Shown here: positions 46,628 to 56,133 of the stretch, in pieces
How positions within the stretch are numbered: the first letter of the stretch is position 1
How the letters are laid out: each line of letters starts with the position of its first letter
From: Venturia oleaginea
Taxonomy: Eukaryota > Ascomycota > Dothideomycetes > Venturiales > Venturiaceae
Direction: 5' to 3'
DNA length: 64,000 nucleotides
Assembly: GCA_013176395.1 (NCBI GenBank)
Contig: JABMLP010000001.1
Span: 1,488,001 to 1,552,000, forward strand
Notes under the pieces: generated by a model
Databases searched by the model: none
What the model was told of the DNA's origin: nothing
The model's input: only the letters and a program-made list of their open reading frames with translations
Position numbers and translations under genes: made by a program

Positions 46628-47067
46628 TATCCATTCCATCATCAAATCAGCCACTTTCGAAGATGCCCTTGAGTGCGTGAAAGATCCCTTCGAGCCCGAG
46701 AATACAAACAAGAGTTTCAGGTTGAAGGGATGTAAAAACGAATTCTGGCGGATATGCCACTGGGACGGCGAGTATTGTTACATTCTCTGTTGGCGATTGC
46801 GAGGGCGATGAAATTTCCCTGTCTACACGTCGAATGATGACGATCACGATGGGAGCTGTGGAAATTGTATCTTGAGAGTTGGTCACACTCGACTTGCAGA
46901 GGAACGACACGGACACGCTGGGAAGAACACTCGGTGGCTGTTTGGTGTAGGTCTTGTTGTAACGTGATGAAATGAGGGCTGTGCAGGAAAGTATTCATTG
47001 AAGACTTAGAAATAGCTTGTGGAGGGAAGAAAAGATTGAATGGCTTAATTTTCTAAGTGAAGGCATA
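46628..47067. other. Short host segment between two transposons
   Basis: Overlapping minus-strand frames (46,647-46,998) continue the sequence cut by the Tc1-like insertion. No family recognised. Confidence 0.35.
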
Positions 47068-47082
47068 AGGCCTGACTATATA

Positions 47083-48930
47083 ACGTATTCCACCATCGAG
47101 CGGGTCAACCCATCGAGCGGGTCAAAAAGGCTTGGCACGACCAACTTATGTTACGACTCTTCAATTTAATCGCTATCAACAATAGATTCTAAGTCCGTCG
47201 TGCTGCTATCTGATTCAGAAGATATCTTGATATCTTTTTTACAAGTTCGCGCATTATGCCCATCTGCGCCGCAGTTCCTACAGCGCCGTTAAATTGGTCG
47301 GGCTGTTTCTTGACCACCACTACCACGAGCCTTCTTTGATCCCTGAGGCGCTATAGACGCCTCTGCAGCTACCTGCGCTGCTGCAGTCCCATACTCAATA
47401 GTACCACCTTGCTGGATCCACTTCCTTTTGCGCCATTTTCGGTTCGTTGTTACTGCTAATTGCTCTTCAAGCTCGCGGTTACGCGCAACAAGCAGAGCGT
47501 TTTGGTGTAGCATCAATTCAGCGCCCTTAACAAGCTGGGAAGAGCCTGCCTGCGCAGTAACTGGTGACCGAGTAAAAGACTCGCTTACGAGCTTGGATTG
47601 GGATCCAAATTCATAAGTATTACTTGGAGTCTTGGACTGCCACGGCGTTTCTGGGAGATGGGTTTCTGGCGGGGTTCGTAGCCGTACTTCAAGGCGATCC
47701 AACACCACCTGCGCGTCGATAGGGACTAGCCCTACTGCCTCAAAAGCCTTTTGACAGTTCTTCTTCGTAAACACGTCGAAAAACGCGTCTTTCAAGGCAG
47801 GGAGAAAGCCTTCCTTGTTGATATGGTACACGCGTCGGCGTGCCAAGTCCCGGACGCGTTGGGAGTACTTGCGCTTCAACGGCGAGAAGCAGACCACGTC
47901 AAGGGGCTGGAGTATATGCGACGAGTGCGATGGCATGCAGAGGGTTATATCTTGTTTTCGAGGCAGTAGTCCTTGAAATCCTGGCTGAGATGGCTCTCAT
48001 GGCCGTCCAAAATAAGCAGCCTGTATACCCCCACCTGCCGCGCCTTTGTATACGCGTTAAAGTGCTTCAACCACTCAAGACCAAGCGCATTATTTGTCCA
48101 GCCGTTCTCAGAGACCGAGAGCTTCCAATTCCGTGGCATATCTGCCTCCTCATACCACGCAGAGATATGAACGCGTCCTTTGTAGATAATGAATGGCGGG
48201 GTCGCATACCCGGCGGCGCAGATGCTCTGGATAACTGTAACCCACTCGCGATCGCCTGGCTGGATTAAATTAGGCCGTGTACGTCTTTCAGAAGCTGTGA
48301 CGACCTTCATTGACCCAATAACGCCCATCTGGAAGCCAATCTCGTCAAAGTTGTGCGTATCCTCGTCGTGGATACCGTACTTTGCCTTGGTGTCTGTAAC
48401 GAGCTTGAACCACGCGCCAATAATCTCTGGATCTTCCTGTAGTATCCTCTGCCTATCCTTAGCTCGATTGAAGGCCATCTTGAGCTCATCTGAGCGCGTT
48501 ATGAACCTCTCAGCCCAGTTTTTCCCTACTGGCTCTCCACCGCGTACACCTAGTAGTTTATCCGCCATATCTGCTACCTCACACAGCCGGGGCGCGAATC
48601 CTCGCGAATCGAGGTCGAGGATGTATTGGACAATTGTCTGCTCTTCAGTCGTAGTGAGCTTGTGTCGGGCGTTGCGAGTATCTAGGCGATACGTAATTCC
48701 GTTATATCGCCTAGTTAATGTTGAAGGAGGTATATCAAACGCCTCAGCAGCGCGCCGGAGGCTTCGGAATTGGTGGGTATTGTAGGCAGAAAGGGCAAGC
48801 TGGATTCTGCCTTCTCTGTTAGATGATTGCGCGTTTTGTTGTTGAGACATATTGTGTTGATAAGGGAGCAGCTGGTCTTGGCATAAACTGACCCGCTCGA
48901 TGGGTTGACCCACTCGATGGCGGAATACGT
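47083..48930 (-). mobile_element. pogo/Fot1-like transposon, copy 1 (broken)
   Basis: Core ends ACGTATTCCACCATCGAG and its complement, with two direct CATCGAGCGGGTCA-type subrepeats in each end, and TA outside. Both copies also share about 14 bp beyond each core end (GCCTGACTATA on the left, CATAACTA on the right), so the true tips may lie slightly further out. Opposite orientation to copy 2, 1.2 kb away. Confidence 0.85.
47166..48850 (-). pseudogene. pogo-like transposase pseudogene (copy 1)
   Basis: Very close to the intact transposase of copy 2. Two lesions: one base missing in the AAGATTATAACC context (about 47,945), shifting frame after DY CLENK, and a CAA-to-TAA change at 47289-47291 that removes the C-terminal zinc knuckle. 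Both are visible by direct comparison with copy 2. Catalytic parts FDEIGF, ILDGHESHL and ILQPLDVV are otherwise kept. Confidence 0.88.
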
Positions 48931-48956
48931 TACACATAACTATAGAAACCTCTGGA

Positions 48957-49367
48957 ATGTATGAGGTCATTGCAGATCCTCAGTGCGGAGTATATGAACT
49001 TCACATGATGCCAAGACGTTCCTATCCCAAGATGTTTCAACATAACGTTATCTTCGAGCACGGAGATCGTTCGTGCGAGGAATGTGCTGGTATCGATATG
49101 GACATGGGCTCGAAGGCAGTCGAGAGAGAGCGGGCTTGTAAGATGAAAAGGAAGAGGGGTGAAAGGAAAAGGGATTTAGAGTTTGATGATTATGTTTTTG
49201 GGGTTCAGAAAGATGGACCGTGGAATAGGCCTGTCGCTAATAGTTATGGTCGCCGTGAGCCACGTTATCTTTGGAATGCGGAGGAGCGAGAGGTGGAAAA
49301 AGACGGATATTGGGTGACATGCGATGAGTGGGATTATGATTGGGACGAAGAAGAGAGAACCGCCTGA
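48957..49367 (+). CDS. Hypothetical charged protein beside transposon end
   Basis: 136-codon frame starting 25 nt outside transposon copy 1 and open upstream into it. Very polar: Arg/Lys/Glu-rich with a CEEC pair and an aromatic-acidic tail (CDEWDYDWDEEE). Its composition looks coding but no family is recognised. It may be the 3' part of a host gene whose 5' end was displaced by the insertion. Confidence 0.35.
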   Translation: MYEVIADPQCGVYELHMMPRRSYPKMFQHNVIFEHGDRSCEECAGIDMDMGSKAVERERACKMKRKRGERKRDLEFDDYVFGVQKDGPWNRPVANSYGRREPRYLWNAEEREVEKDGYWVTCDEWDYDWDEEERTA

Positions 49368-49619
49368 TCGACATTCGAATGACTACTTTCAACAACCGAT
49401 CGTCCCCATAACCGCAACGAAGAACGTAGGGACATTCCGTCCAGTATTTTCAGTCCCAGATACCTGCCCTCCCCTCTCCAGCGCACTTCGGAGGAGTCTT
49501 CTTCAGCGGAACTACACCGGCTAAGGATTACCCGGAGACGTAGTATCATCTGGCCTCGCATCTTGCCGGCGGGTCAATGATAGCTAAAGCGTTAGTTCTA
49601 TAGACACTGACCAGTGTCG

Positions 49620-49930
49620 TTATGTCATATACATACTATTTTCGTCGAAGCACGTGAGCCCACGGCAACACTCCTCCCCTGGCGAGGTAGAGCAGTACTC
49701 TAATACTCCGTATTAACGAGGATATTAGCCTGGTTTATTTGAGGAAATGAGGGAGATAGAATAGACCTTTATGTAGGTAATCGGGCTGGTGGATAAAGAC
49801 GTCTTGTAGTAAATTAGTCGATTTAGGAAAAGGAAAACTTACGACCAGCACGCTTGCAAGCAAAAGCGGGTAAGGGTGTAAGGAGAACGACGGCGTGTAT
49901 AGCAAGGATGATACTTTTAACGAACTGCAT
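49620..49930 (-). CDS. Knottin-like small secreted Cys-rich peptide
   Basis: Exon 1 49930-49843: signal peptide MQFVKSIILAIHAVVLL and beyond, ending PAFA, then CKRAG, cut by a consensus donor GTAAGT. An acceptor (GTATTAG) at 49700 joins in phase to QYCSTSPGEECCRGLTCFDE. The result is 55 aa with Cys spacing C-x6-C-x7-CC-x4-C, the inhibitor cystine-knot pattern. A sixth Cys is not in this model; a second consensus donor (GTATGT, about 49,637) right after FDEN suggests one more exon could supply it. The intron is 143 nt. Upstream sequence is cut short by a retrotransposon fragment at 49,954. Function unknown; effector or antimicrobial roles are only possibilities. Confidence 0.55.
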
Positions 49931-49953
49931 TTTTAAAAAGTCAAAACCGATGT

Positions 49954-50068
49954 GTTACAGATCACCTCAAGACCGAAGAGCAGGGACAGCGGAACTTGCA
50001 GAGGATAGTTGGATAACAAGAAGTTGTTGTTAGGACTAGTGTGAAGGGGAATCCTTCGGGCGCACAAG
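49954..50068 (+). mobile_element. LTR-retrotransposon fragment (3' end plus LTR start), copy 1
   Basis: About 115 bp that is about 90 percent identical, inverted, to 53,090-53,204. Contains the likely LTR start TGTTAGGACT preceded by the element's 3' interior. Truncated on the right by pogo-like copy 2. Confidence 0.6.
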
Positions 50069-50081
50069 GCCTGACTATATA

Positions 50082-51930
50082 ACGTATTCCACCATCGAGT
50101 GGGTCAACCCATCGAGCGGGTCAGTTTATGCCAAGACCAGCTGCTCCCTTATCAACACAATATGTCTCAACAACAAAACGCGCAATCATCTAACAGAGAA
50201 GGCAGAATCCAGCTTGCCCTTTCTGCCTACAATACCCACCAATTCCAAAGCCTCCGGCGCGCTGCTGAGGCGTTTGATATACCTCCTTCAACATTAACTA
50301 GGCGATATAACGGAATTACGTATCGCCTAGATACTCGCAACGCCCAACACAAGCTCACTACGACTGAAGAGCAGACAATTGTCCAATACATCCTCGACCT
50401 CGATTCGCGAGGATTCGCGCCCCGGCTGTGTGAGGTAGCAGATATGGCGGATAAACTACTGGGTGTACGCGGTGGAGAGCCAGTAGGGAAAAACTGGGCT
50501 GAGAGGTTTATAACGCGCTCAGATAAGCTCAAGATGGCCTTCAATCGAGCTAAGGATAGGCAGAGGATACTACAGGAAGATCCAGAGATTATTGGCGCGT
50601 GGTTCAAGCTCGTTACAGACACCAAGGCAAAGTACAGTATCCACGACGAGGATACGCACAACTTTGACGAGATTGGCTTCCAGATGGGCGTTATTGGGTC
50701 AATGAAGGTCGTCACAGCTTCTGAAAGACGTACACGGCCTAATTTGATCCAGCCAGGCGATCGCGAGTGGGTTACAGTTATCCAGAGCATCTGCGCCGCC
50801 GGGTATGCGACCCCGCCATTCATTATCTACAAAGGACGCGTTCATATCTCTGCGTGGTATAAGGAGGCAGATATGCCACGGAATTGGAAGCTCTCGGTCT
50901 TTGAGAACGGCTGGACAAATAATGCGCTTGGTCTTGAGTGGTTGAAGCACTTTGACGCGTATACAAAGGCGCGGCAGGTGGGGGTATACAGGCTGCTTAT
51001 TTTGGACGGCCATGAGAGCCATCTCAGCCAGGATTTCAAGGACTACTGCCTCGAAAACAAGATTATAACCCTCTGCATGCCATCGCACTCGTTGCATATA
51101 CTCCAGCCCCTTGACGTGGTCTGCTTCTCGCCGTTGAAGCGCAAGTACTCCCAACGCGTCCGGGACTTGGCACGCCAACACGTGTACCATATCAACAAGG
51201 AAGGCTTTCTCCCTGCCTTCAAAGACGCGTTTTTCGACGTGTTTACGAAAGAGAACTGTCAAAAGGCTTTTGAGGCAGTAGGGCTAGTCCCTATCGACGC
51301 GCAGGTGGTGTTGGATCGCCTTGAAGTACGGCTACGAACCCCGCCAGAAACCCATCTCCCAGAAACGCCGTGGCAGTCCAAGACTCCAAGTAATACTCTT
51401 GAATTTGGATCCCAATCCAAGCTCGTAAGCGAGTCTTTTACTCGGTCACCAGTTACTGCGCAGGCAGGCTTTTCCCAGCTTGTTAAGGGCGCTGAATTGA
51501 TGCTACACCAAAACGCTCTGCTTGTTGCGCGTAACCGCGAGCTTGAAGAGCAATTAGCAGTAACAACGAACCGAAAATCGCGCCAAAGGAAGTGGATCCA
51601 GCAAGGTGGTACTATTCAGTATGGGACTGCAGCAGCGCAGGTAGCTGCAGAGGCGTCTATAGCGCCTCAGGGATCAAAGAAGGCTCGTGGTAGTGGTGGT
51701 CAAGAAACAGCCCGACCAATTCAACGGCGCTGTAGGAACTGCGGCGCAGCTGGGCATAATGCGCGAACTTGTAAAAAAGATATCAAGATATCTTCTGAAT
51801 CAGATAGCAGCACGACGGACTTAGAATCTATTGTTGATAGCGATTAAATTGAAGAGTCGTAACATAAGTTAGTCGTGCCAAGCCTTTTTGACCCGCTCGA
51901 TGGGTTGACCCGCTCGATGGTGGAATACGT
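50082..51930 (+). mobile_element. pogo/Fot1-like transposon, copy 2 (apparently autonomous)
   Basis: Core 1,849 bp with inverted ends beginning ACGTATTCCACCATCGAG and internal CATCGAGYGGGTCA subrepeats, flanked by TA. Carries an uninterrupted transposase. Inserted at the edge of an LTR-retrotransposon fragment. Confidence 0.9.
50162..51847 (+). CDS. pogo-like DDE transposase with C-terminal zinc knuckle, intact
   Basis: 561 aa from ATG 50162 without interruption. Order: psq-type helix-turn-helix (ALSAYNTHQFQSLRRAAEAF), CENP-B-type second helix-turn-helix (GKNWAERFITR), DDE domain with FDEIGF, LILDGHESHL and ILQPLDVVCF, a Gln/Arg-rich coiled coil (LLVARNRELEEQLAV), and a CCHC knuckle CRNCGAAGHNARTC. 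Acidic Ser-rich end. The only intact transposase in the window, so a possible source for mobilising copy 1 and the MITE near 14 kb. Confidence 0.93.
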   Translation: MSQQQNAQSSNREGRIQLALSAYNTHQFQSLRRAAEAFDIPPSTLTRRYNGITYRLDTRNAQHKLTTTEEQTIVQYILDLDSRGFAPRLCEVADMADKLLGVRGGEPVGKNWAERFITRSDKLKMAFNRAKDRQRILQEDPEIIGAWFKLVTDTKAKYSIHDEDTHNFDEIGFQMGVIGSMKVVTASERRTRPNLIQPGDREWVTVIQSICAAGYATPPFIIYKGRVHISAWYKEADMPRNWKLSVFENGWTNNALGLEWLKHFDAYTKARQVGVYRLLILDGHESHLSQDFKDYCLENKIITLCMPSHSLHILQPLDVVCFSPLKRKYSQRVRDLARQHVYHINKEGFLPAFKDAFFDVFTKENCQKAFEAVGLVPIDAQVVLDRLEVRLRTPPETHLPETPWQSKTPSNTLEFGSQSKLVSESFTRSPVTAQAGFSQLVKGAELMLHQNALLVARNRELEEQLAVTTNRKSRQRKWIQQGGTIQYGTAAAQVAAEASIAPQGSKKARGSGGQETARPIQRRCRNCGAAGHNARTCKKDIKISSESDSSTTDLESIVDSD

Positions 51931-52255
51931 TATACATAACTAATAGTATAATATACAACTGTTACCCCGGATGGGTGTCACGGTACGACCGCGGACAAGT
52001 CCTTCCCGCCGTTGGGGTGGCCCCACGGCACGTGATCAAGGCAGAACCGGAGTTCTGCCGAGGAAAGGTTTTAAAGCCTACGTGGCTTCAACCAATTCGT
52101 AGCTCTTTGAGCTACGTCCTGTCGTTAAACCTGCCTGTTGGTTTGCCTGCCAGCCCGTATATAGCCTGTTGAATGATACCTGTTCCGCTGCTGCTCCTTC
52201 CTCCTGATACCCGAACCCGCCCCGAGACAATGGGTACTATAGTAGAGAATGTCCA

Positions 52256-52375
52256 CGTAACGCATCATTACCTTGGCGTAGATCAGAATTGCGGGCATTA
52301 CTCTCAGTCAGTCAATCAAAATATAGGCAATGTCCACGTTGATGCACAAACCACAATAATCCAAGTTTGCAAGTT
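52256..52375 (+). repeat. Dispersed repeat with GTCAGTCAA/TCCACGT motif (copy c)
   Basis: Contains CAGTCAGTCAATC, a 12-nt spacer, then AATGTCCACGTTGATGCAC (about 52,310-52,350). Longer similarity to 13,985-14,080. It lies in an open frame (from 52,173) that would read NVHVDAQTTIIQV, with a second NVHV a few residues earlier, so a coding origin is possible. Confidence 0.5.
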
Positions 52376-52689
52376 TTCGTTAACATCGGAAATAAAATTA
52401 GAATGATAATACATACTGTAGTATGAGTTGCTTTCCTCCACAACTCTCGCCCCGTCCTATTCGTCTCCACATCTCTCGCCTTGTCCTACTCGTCCTCACT
52501 ATATACATCGTGCTACGGGGAACTCGTTTCTCAACACGGTTGATTATGTCAAGACCTTCTTGACACCTGTGTTCTCTTGTTCTGGTCCGCGGGTTTGGGG
52601 TAAGGGCAATATCAGTCTGGAAGTACTTACCTTAAGTGTCTTCCCTTGCTCAGGTTCTTTGGAGGCTCACTAGATCCCAGCCGTCCGAT
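52376..52689. other. Short gap inside the transposon island
   Basis: No recognisable gene; one short hydrophobic frame (52,421) without further support. Confidence 0.3.
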
Positions 52690-53204
52690 GTATCTCCCAA
52701 TTCAATTGTCGTCTAACCGATTTGATCCTCAGATCAATCCTGAACGCTTGTCGGTTAGTATGAAGGTTGGGGGTGGGCTTGCTTCGTGTGCATATGACTT
52801 GTGCTTGATTGTATCTAAGTAAAAGGTCGTTACTGTAGTAGGTTGAAGAAGCTCCTATGTGAGAAACATAACATGAGATAACCACGAAGAGAGAAAGGAA
52901 AGTCCGTCCAACGTCCTCCCTATATACCCTTCTGGTTCTGGGTGCCAAGGTGTATTCCCACACCTCTTGGCTCTTCCCACACTTCCCAGACTGTGGGCAA
53001 TGCCAAGTGCTGTGAGAACTGTGGGAATATCACGTGACTCCTGCACGTACTATTCTCTCTTAGGACTGACCTGGTTGCACCAGTCCCCTCTTGTGCGCCC
53101 AACGGATTCCACTCCACATCAGTCCTAACAACAACTTCTTGTTATCCAACCATCCTCTGCAAGTCCCGCTGTCCCTGCTCTTTGGTCTTGAGGTGATCTG
53201 TAAC
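52690..53204 (-). mobile_element. LTR-retrotransposon remnant, copy 2 (LTR and adjoining 3' interior)
   Basis: On the minus strand the interior end (GTTACAGATCACCTCAAG) leads into a putative LTR starting TGTTAGGACT at 53130, with a TATA-like GGTATATAGGG about 210 nt in and a CT-rich stretch after it, as expected of an LTR promoter. The end of the LTR could not be fixed. Inverted relative to the fragment at 49,954. Confidence 0.55.
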
Positions 53205-53571
53205 AATACCATAGTAAGTGATTTGATTCTCTAAATAGGCTTGGTATTTACGTGGTAAGAAGTCTCGGGAACGGTCCTATCCTAAGTCTTTACCTCGTAG
53301 CTATTAACACATTACCTTTGTCACGGGCTAGACCCTTGGGCCTTTATCTAGGCTTTGCCTATCTCTCTAGAGCAAGCTTGTGAATGGCTTGGCATCTCCT
53401 GTCAAACCTCGGAATAATTCTGTGGCAAGCTTGTGAATGGCTCGGCATCTCCTTCAAAAGGAGTTTGCAATTGTTTATCTACCTTCTTCTCCTTAGCTAG
53501 ATTGTATTGCACATTTGGGTGGTTTTCCCTGGTCTCCAGGCATGATCTTAACCCGTCACAACCTTAGCGTA
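53205..53571. other. Spacer between retrotransposon remnant and pogo-like element
   Basis: Contains a local duplication of AGCAAGCTTGTGAATGGCT, GGCATCTCCT-type blocks (about 53,372 and 53,423). No gene seen. Confidence 0.4.
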
Positions 53572-55415
53572 GAGTGTGGACCCCAGATATGACCCAACCC
53601 CAGATATGACCCACGAAAATCCTCCAAAGCGCATGTTACACGCGTTATTCCCACCAATGCCTTCAAAATCATCCAAAAAATCGCCGGATTACGAAGTTCA
53701 ACTATCAAAGGCTATTTATGCACTACAAAATAAAGACTTTTCGTCTATTAGGGCTGCTGCAAAGTTCTTTCAAGTTGATAACAAAACACTACAGCGCAGG
53801 CTCAACGGCGGCTTGACGAACTCTACCAGCCACGAAATGACCCAAATTCTTACCATCGCGGAAGAAGATACTCTTGTACGCTGGATTAAGCGATACACAA
53901 ATACTGGAACTCATATTACCAACCCGTTGCTCAAAGAGCTCGCAATTCATATTCGACACGCACGCGTCACATCTTATCCTACCTACCACCCCACGCTTCA
54001 CTATCAACGATAAATGGATCCAGCGCTTTCAAAAAAGACATCCTGAGATAGCAGGAGTATATGCTCGTTAGCTAGAGCATGTACGCAACGAGGGGGCAAC
54101 ATATGAGCATGTAAAACGCTGGTTTGACGCAGTCGGAGAGATGCTCCAGGAGCATAAGTACGATCCTGCGCATATGTGGAATATGGATGAGGCTGGATTT
54201 GGTATTGGCGAAGAGCAGGCGTTGAAGGTGCTTGTACAGCTCGACAGTACACAGAAGTACAAGGTGATCGGAGGCAAACAGGAGTGGGTAACAGTGATTG
54301 AGTGCATTAATGCCGCAGGCGAAGCGCTGGCGCCGCTCCTGATACTCAAAGGCCAGGACGTTAATACGCGATGGATCAATGAATCATCACCTCTGGGATG
54401 GCACTTTGCAACAAGCAAGAATGGCTGGACCTCGAATAACCTTGGGTTGGCGTGGTTAATCAATGTTTTCGACCCTCTTACCCGCGAGAAGGCTGCGGGT
54501 CGCCAGCGTTTACTTGTCGCGGATGGCCATGGAAGTCATATCCAGGGCGATTTTATTGTCTACTGGAGGGAGCATAATTTTGATCTCCTAATTATGCCTC
54601 CTCACTGCTCACATATACTACAACCGCTTGATGTAGGCGTGTTTGCGGCGTTTAAACGGGCCCATACTATCGAAACGCATGCGATCTCCCGGCTCAGTTC
54701 ACAGCGCATCCCACGCTCAGAATGGATTGAATTACTCTCTCGTGCACGCGAAAGGGCTATGAGCAAGGAAAATATCCTTAGTGGATGGCGTGGCACCGGC
54801 TTATGGCCTGCGCTTCCTATGCGAGTACTCGGAGGGCTTCCGAAAGACTCACCTATACCGGCTCCACAACCAATTACACCACGCGCAATAACTACTCTCG
54901 ATCTCTCTTTACTACAGAGCTCTCCTCCAGAAGTAGTTGAACTATCAAAATCAAATAAAAAGTTCATAGAGTCGTTGCGCGAGTGCCATGCCGTTGTTTC
55001 GCCGGTACGGCGCTATGCAGAGCGTATGACACGCCTATGCGAAACTCAAAATGCAACCATTGCAATTCAAGCTAAACAAATAGCTGAGCAATCCGAACAT
55101 TTGCGGAAGCGGAAGAAGGCTAAAAAGGGTAAAAGAGTTCGATTAGAGGGTGTTGCGGTCTATTCGACTACGGAAGTGCTGCCTATAGCCCGCGAGGAGG
55201 AGGCGCGCGTTGAAGCAAAAAAGCCACGGGGGCGCCAACGCAAAGTTATTATAGTTGAGACTAATTCGGAGGAGCAAGATGAGGATTCTGAGGATTTATT
55301 AGATAGTTTTATTAAAACGCCAGTGGCACGTGGGCGGCGCGCAGTGTTCTCACATGTCGAGGTTTGATTTTCGTGGGTCATATCTGGGGTTGGGTCATAT
55401 CTGGGGTCCACACTC
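53572..55415 (+). mobile_element. Second pogo-like transposon family, perfect 50-bp inverted repeats
   Basis: 1,844 bp between TA duplications (53570-53571, 55416-55417). Both ends start GAGTGTGGACCCCAGATATG and are identical for 50 bp. Each end contains CCCAGATATGACCCA twice in direct order, the likely transposase-binding sites. Perfect ends indicate recent transposition. Confidence 0.95.
53606..55367 (+). pseudogene. pogo-like transposase of the second family, two lesions
   Basis: psq-type helix-turn-helix (AIYALQNKDFSSIRAAAKFF) from ATG 53606 or 53633. A one-base shift at about 53,990 moves the frame to INDKWIQRFQKRHPEIAG. A TAG at 54069 follows GVYAR (CAG expected). Then an uninterrupted DDE domain of 408 codons: MDEAGFGIG, VADGHGSHIQG and ILQPLDVGVF. 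Lys-rich C terminus. One shift and one C-to-T type stop, so probably inactive although the ends are perfect; re-sequencing could change the first lesion. Confidence 0.88.
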
Positions 55416-55433
55416 TAAATTGAAATTGCTGGT

Positions 55434-55514
55434 GTCAGTCAGTCAGTCAGTCAATTAGTTAGTCAGTAGTCAGCCAGTTATTCAGTCAGTTAGTCAGTCA
55501 GTTAGTCAGTCAAA
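55434..55514 (+). repeat. TCAG tetranucleotide microsatellite
   Basis: About 80 bp of GTCA/GTTA units, starting 17 nt past the pogo-like element and running directly into motif copy b. Copy c at 52,310 has a two-unit version at the same position, so the tract expanded within a shared sequence. Confidence 0.85.
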
Positions 55515-55541
55515 AACTTCAATGTCCACGTCGATGCACAA
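55505..55541 (+). promoter_or_regulatory. Upstream motif copy b (GTCAGTCAA ... AATGTCCACGT)
   Basis: GTCAGTCAA, 8 nt, AATGTCCACGTCGATGCAC, on the same strand as and about 257 nt upstream of the secreted-peptide ATG at 55798. Matches copies a and c. Confidence 0.4.
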
Positions 55542-55797
55542 AAGACAATAATTTTAACCGTTATCCAATTCATCACGAATTTGTTCCACTTTGAGTACCT
55601 ACAGTAATTGCCAAGTTCTCTCACTATGATATACTACCAAAGCGAAAGCGAATTATGGAGGTGTAGTACGAGGATATATTTATCCCTCCCGGGCACTACA
55701 GTATATATACCCGCGTTTTATTGCCCGGGTCCTGAAGCAAGACAATTTTTTGTACTAATTCTTTGCCCTCGATATCTTAACATCTCCAACTCTAAAT

Positions 55798-56133
55798 ATG
55801 TGCTTGCTACTCCACCTCGCAGTAGTCGTCCTCGCCGCCGCGCAGCAAGTCTCTGGTTCCGTTCTTATCAAACCTCGGGCTACTGAAGTACTTGAGCCAC
55901 TTAACCCCTGCGGGAAATGTTATGCTGAAGGCCAAAAAACAATTGCATGTTCTACTAAAAACTTTTAGACTATATAACTTCAGGCTAATAAAACACTATA
56001 GACGCTTCAGTGTATAAATCAGTGGCTGTCATGCACGGCCACTTGCTCTAAAGACGAAGTTGCAATCAAGAAGAAAGTGTGCTGCGTATGTTCTGCCTCT
56101 CCAAGCTTAGGGGCCATGCTAACATTTCCGTAG
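55798..56133 (+). pseudogene. Cys-rich small secreted peptide candidate, probably decayed
   Basis: ATG 55798 opens a 56-codon frame: signal peptide MCLLLHLAVVVLAAAQQVSG, then NPCGKCYAEGQKTIAC, stop at 55966-55968. A second Cys-rich stretch follows (CINQWLSCTATCSKDEVAIK then KKVCC, to a stop at 56131-56133), suggesting an original two-exon gene with about eight Cys. No GT donor joins them in phase; a GC-AG intron (GCATGT...CTATAG) would. The intervening DNA is AT-rich, as after RIP. Alternatively only the 56-aa product is made. Confidence 0.4.

Noticed and set aside
48189..48785. 198-codon plus-strand frame, mirrored at 50227-50823 on the minus strand
   Set aside because: Both are antisense to the pogo-like transposase and appear only because the two copies are near-identical.
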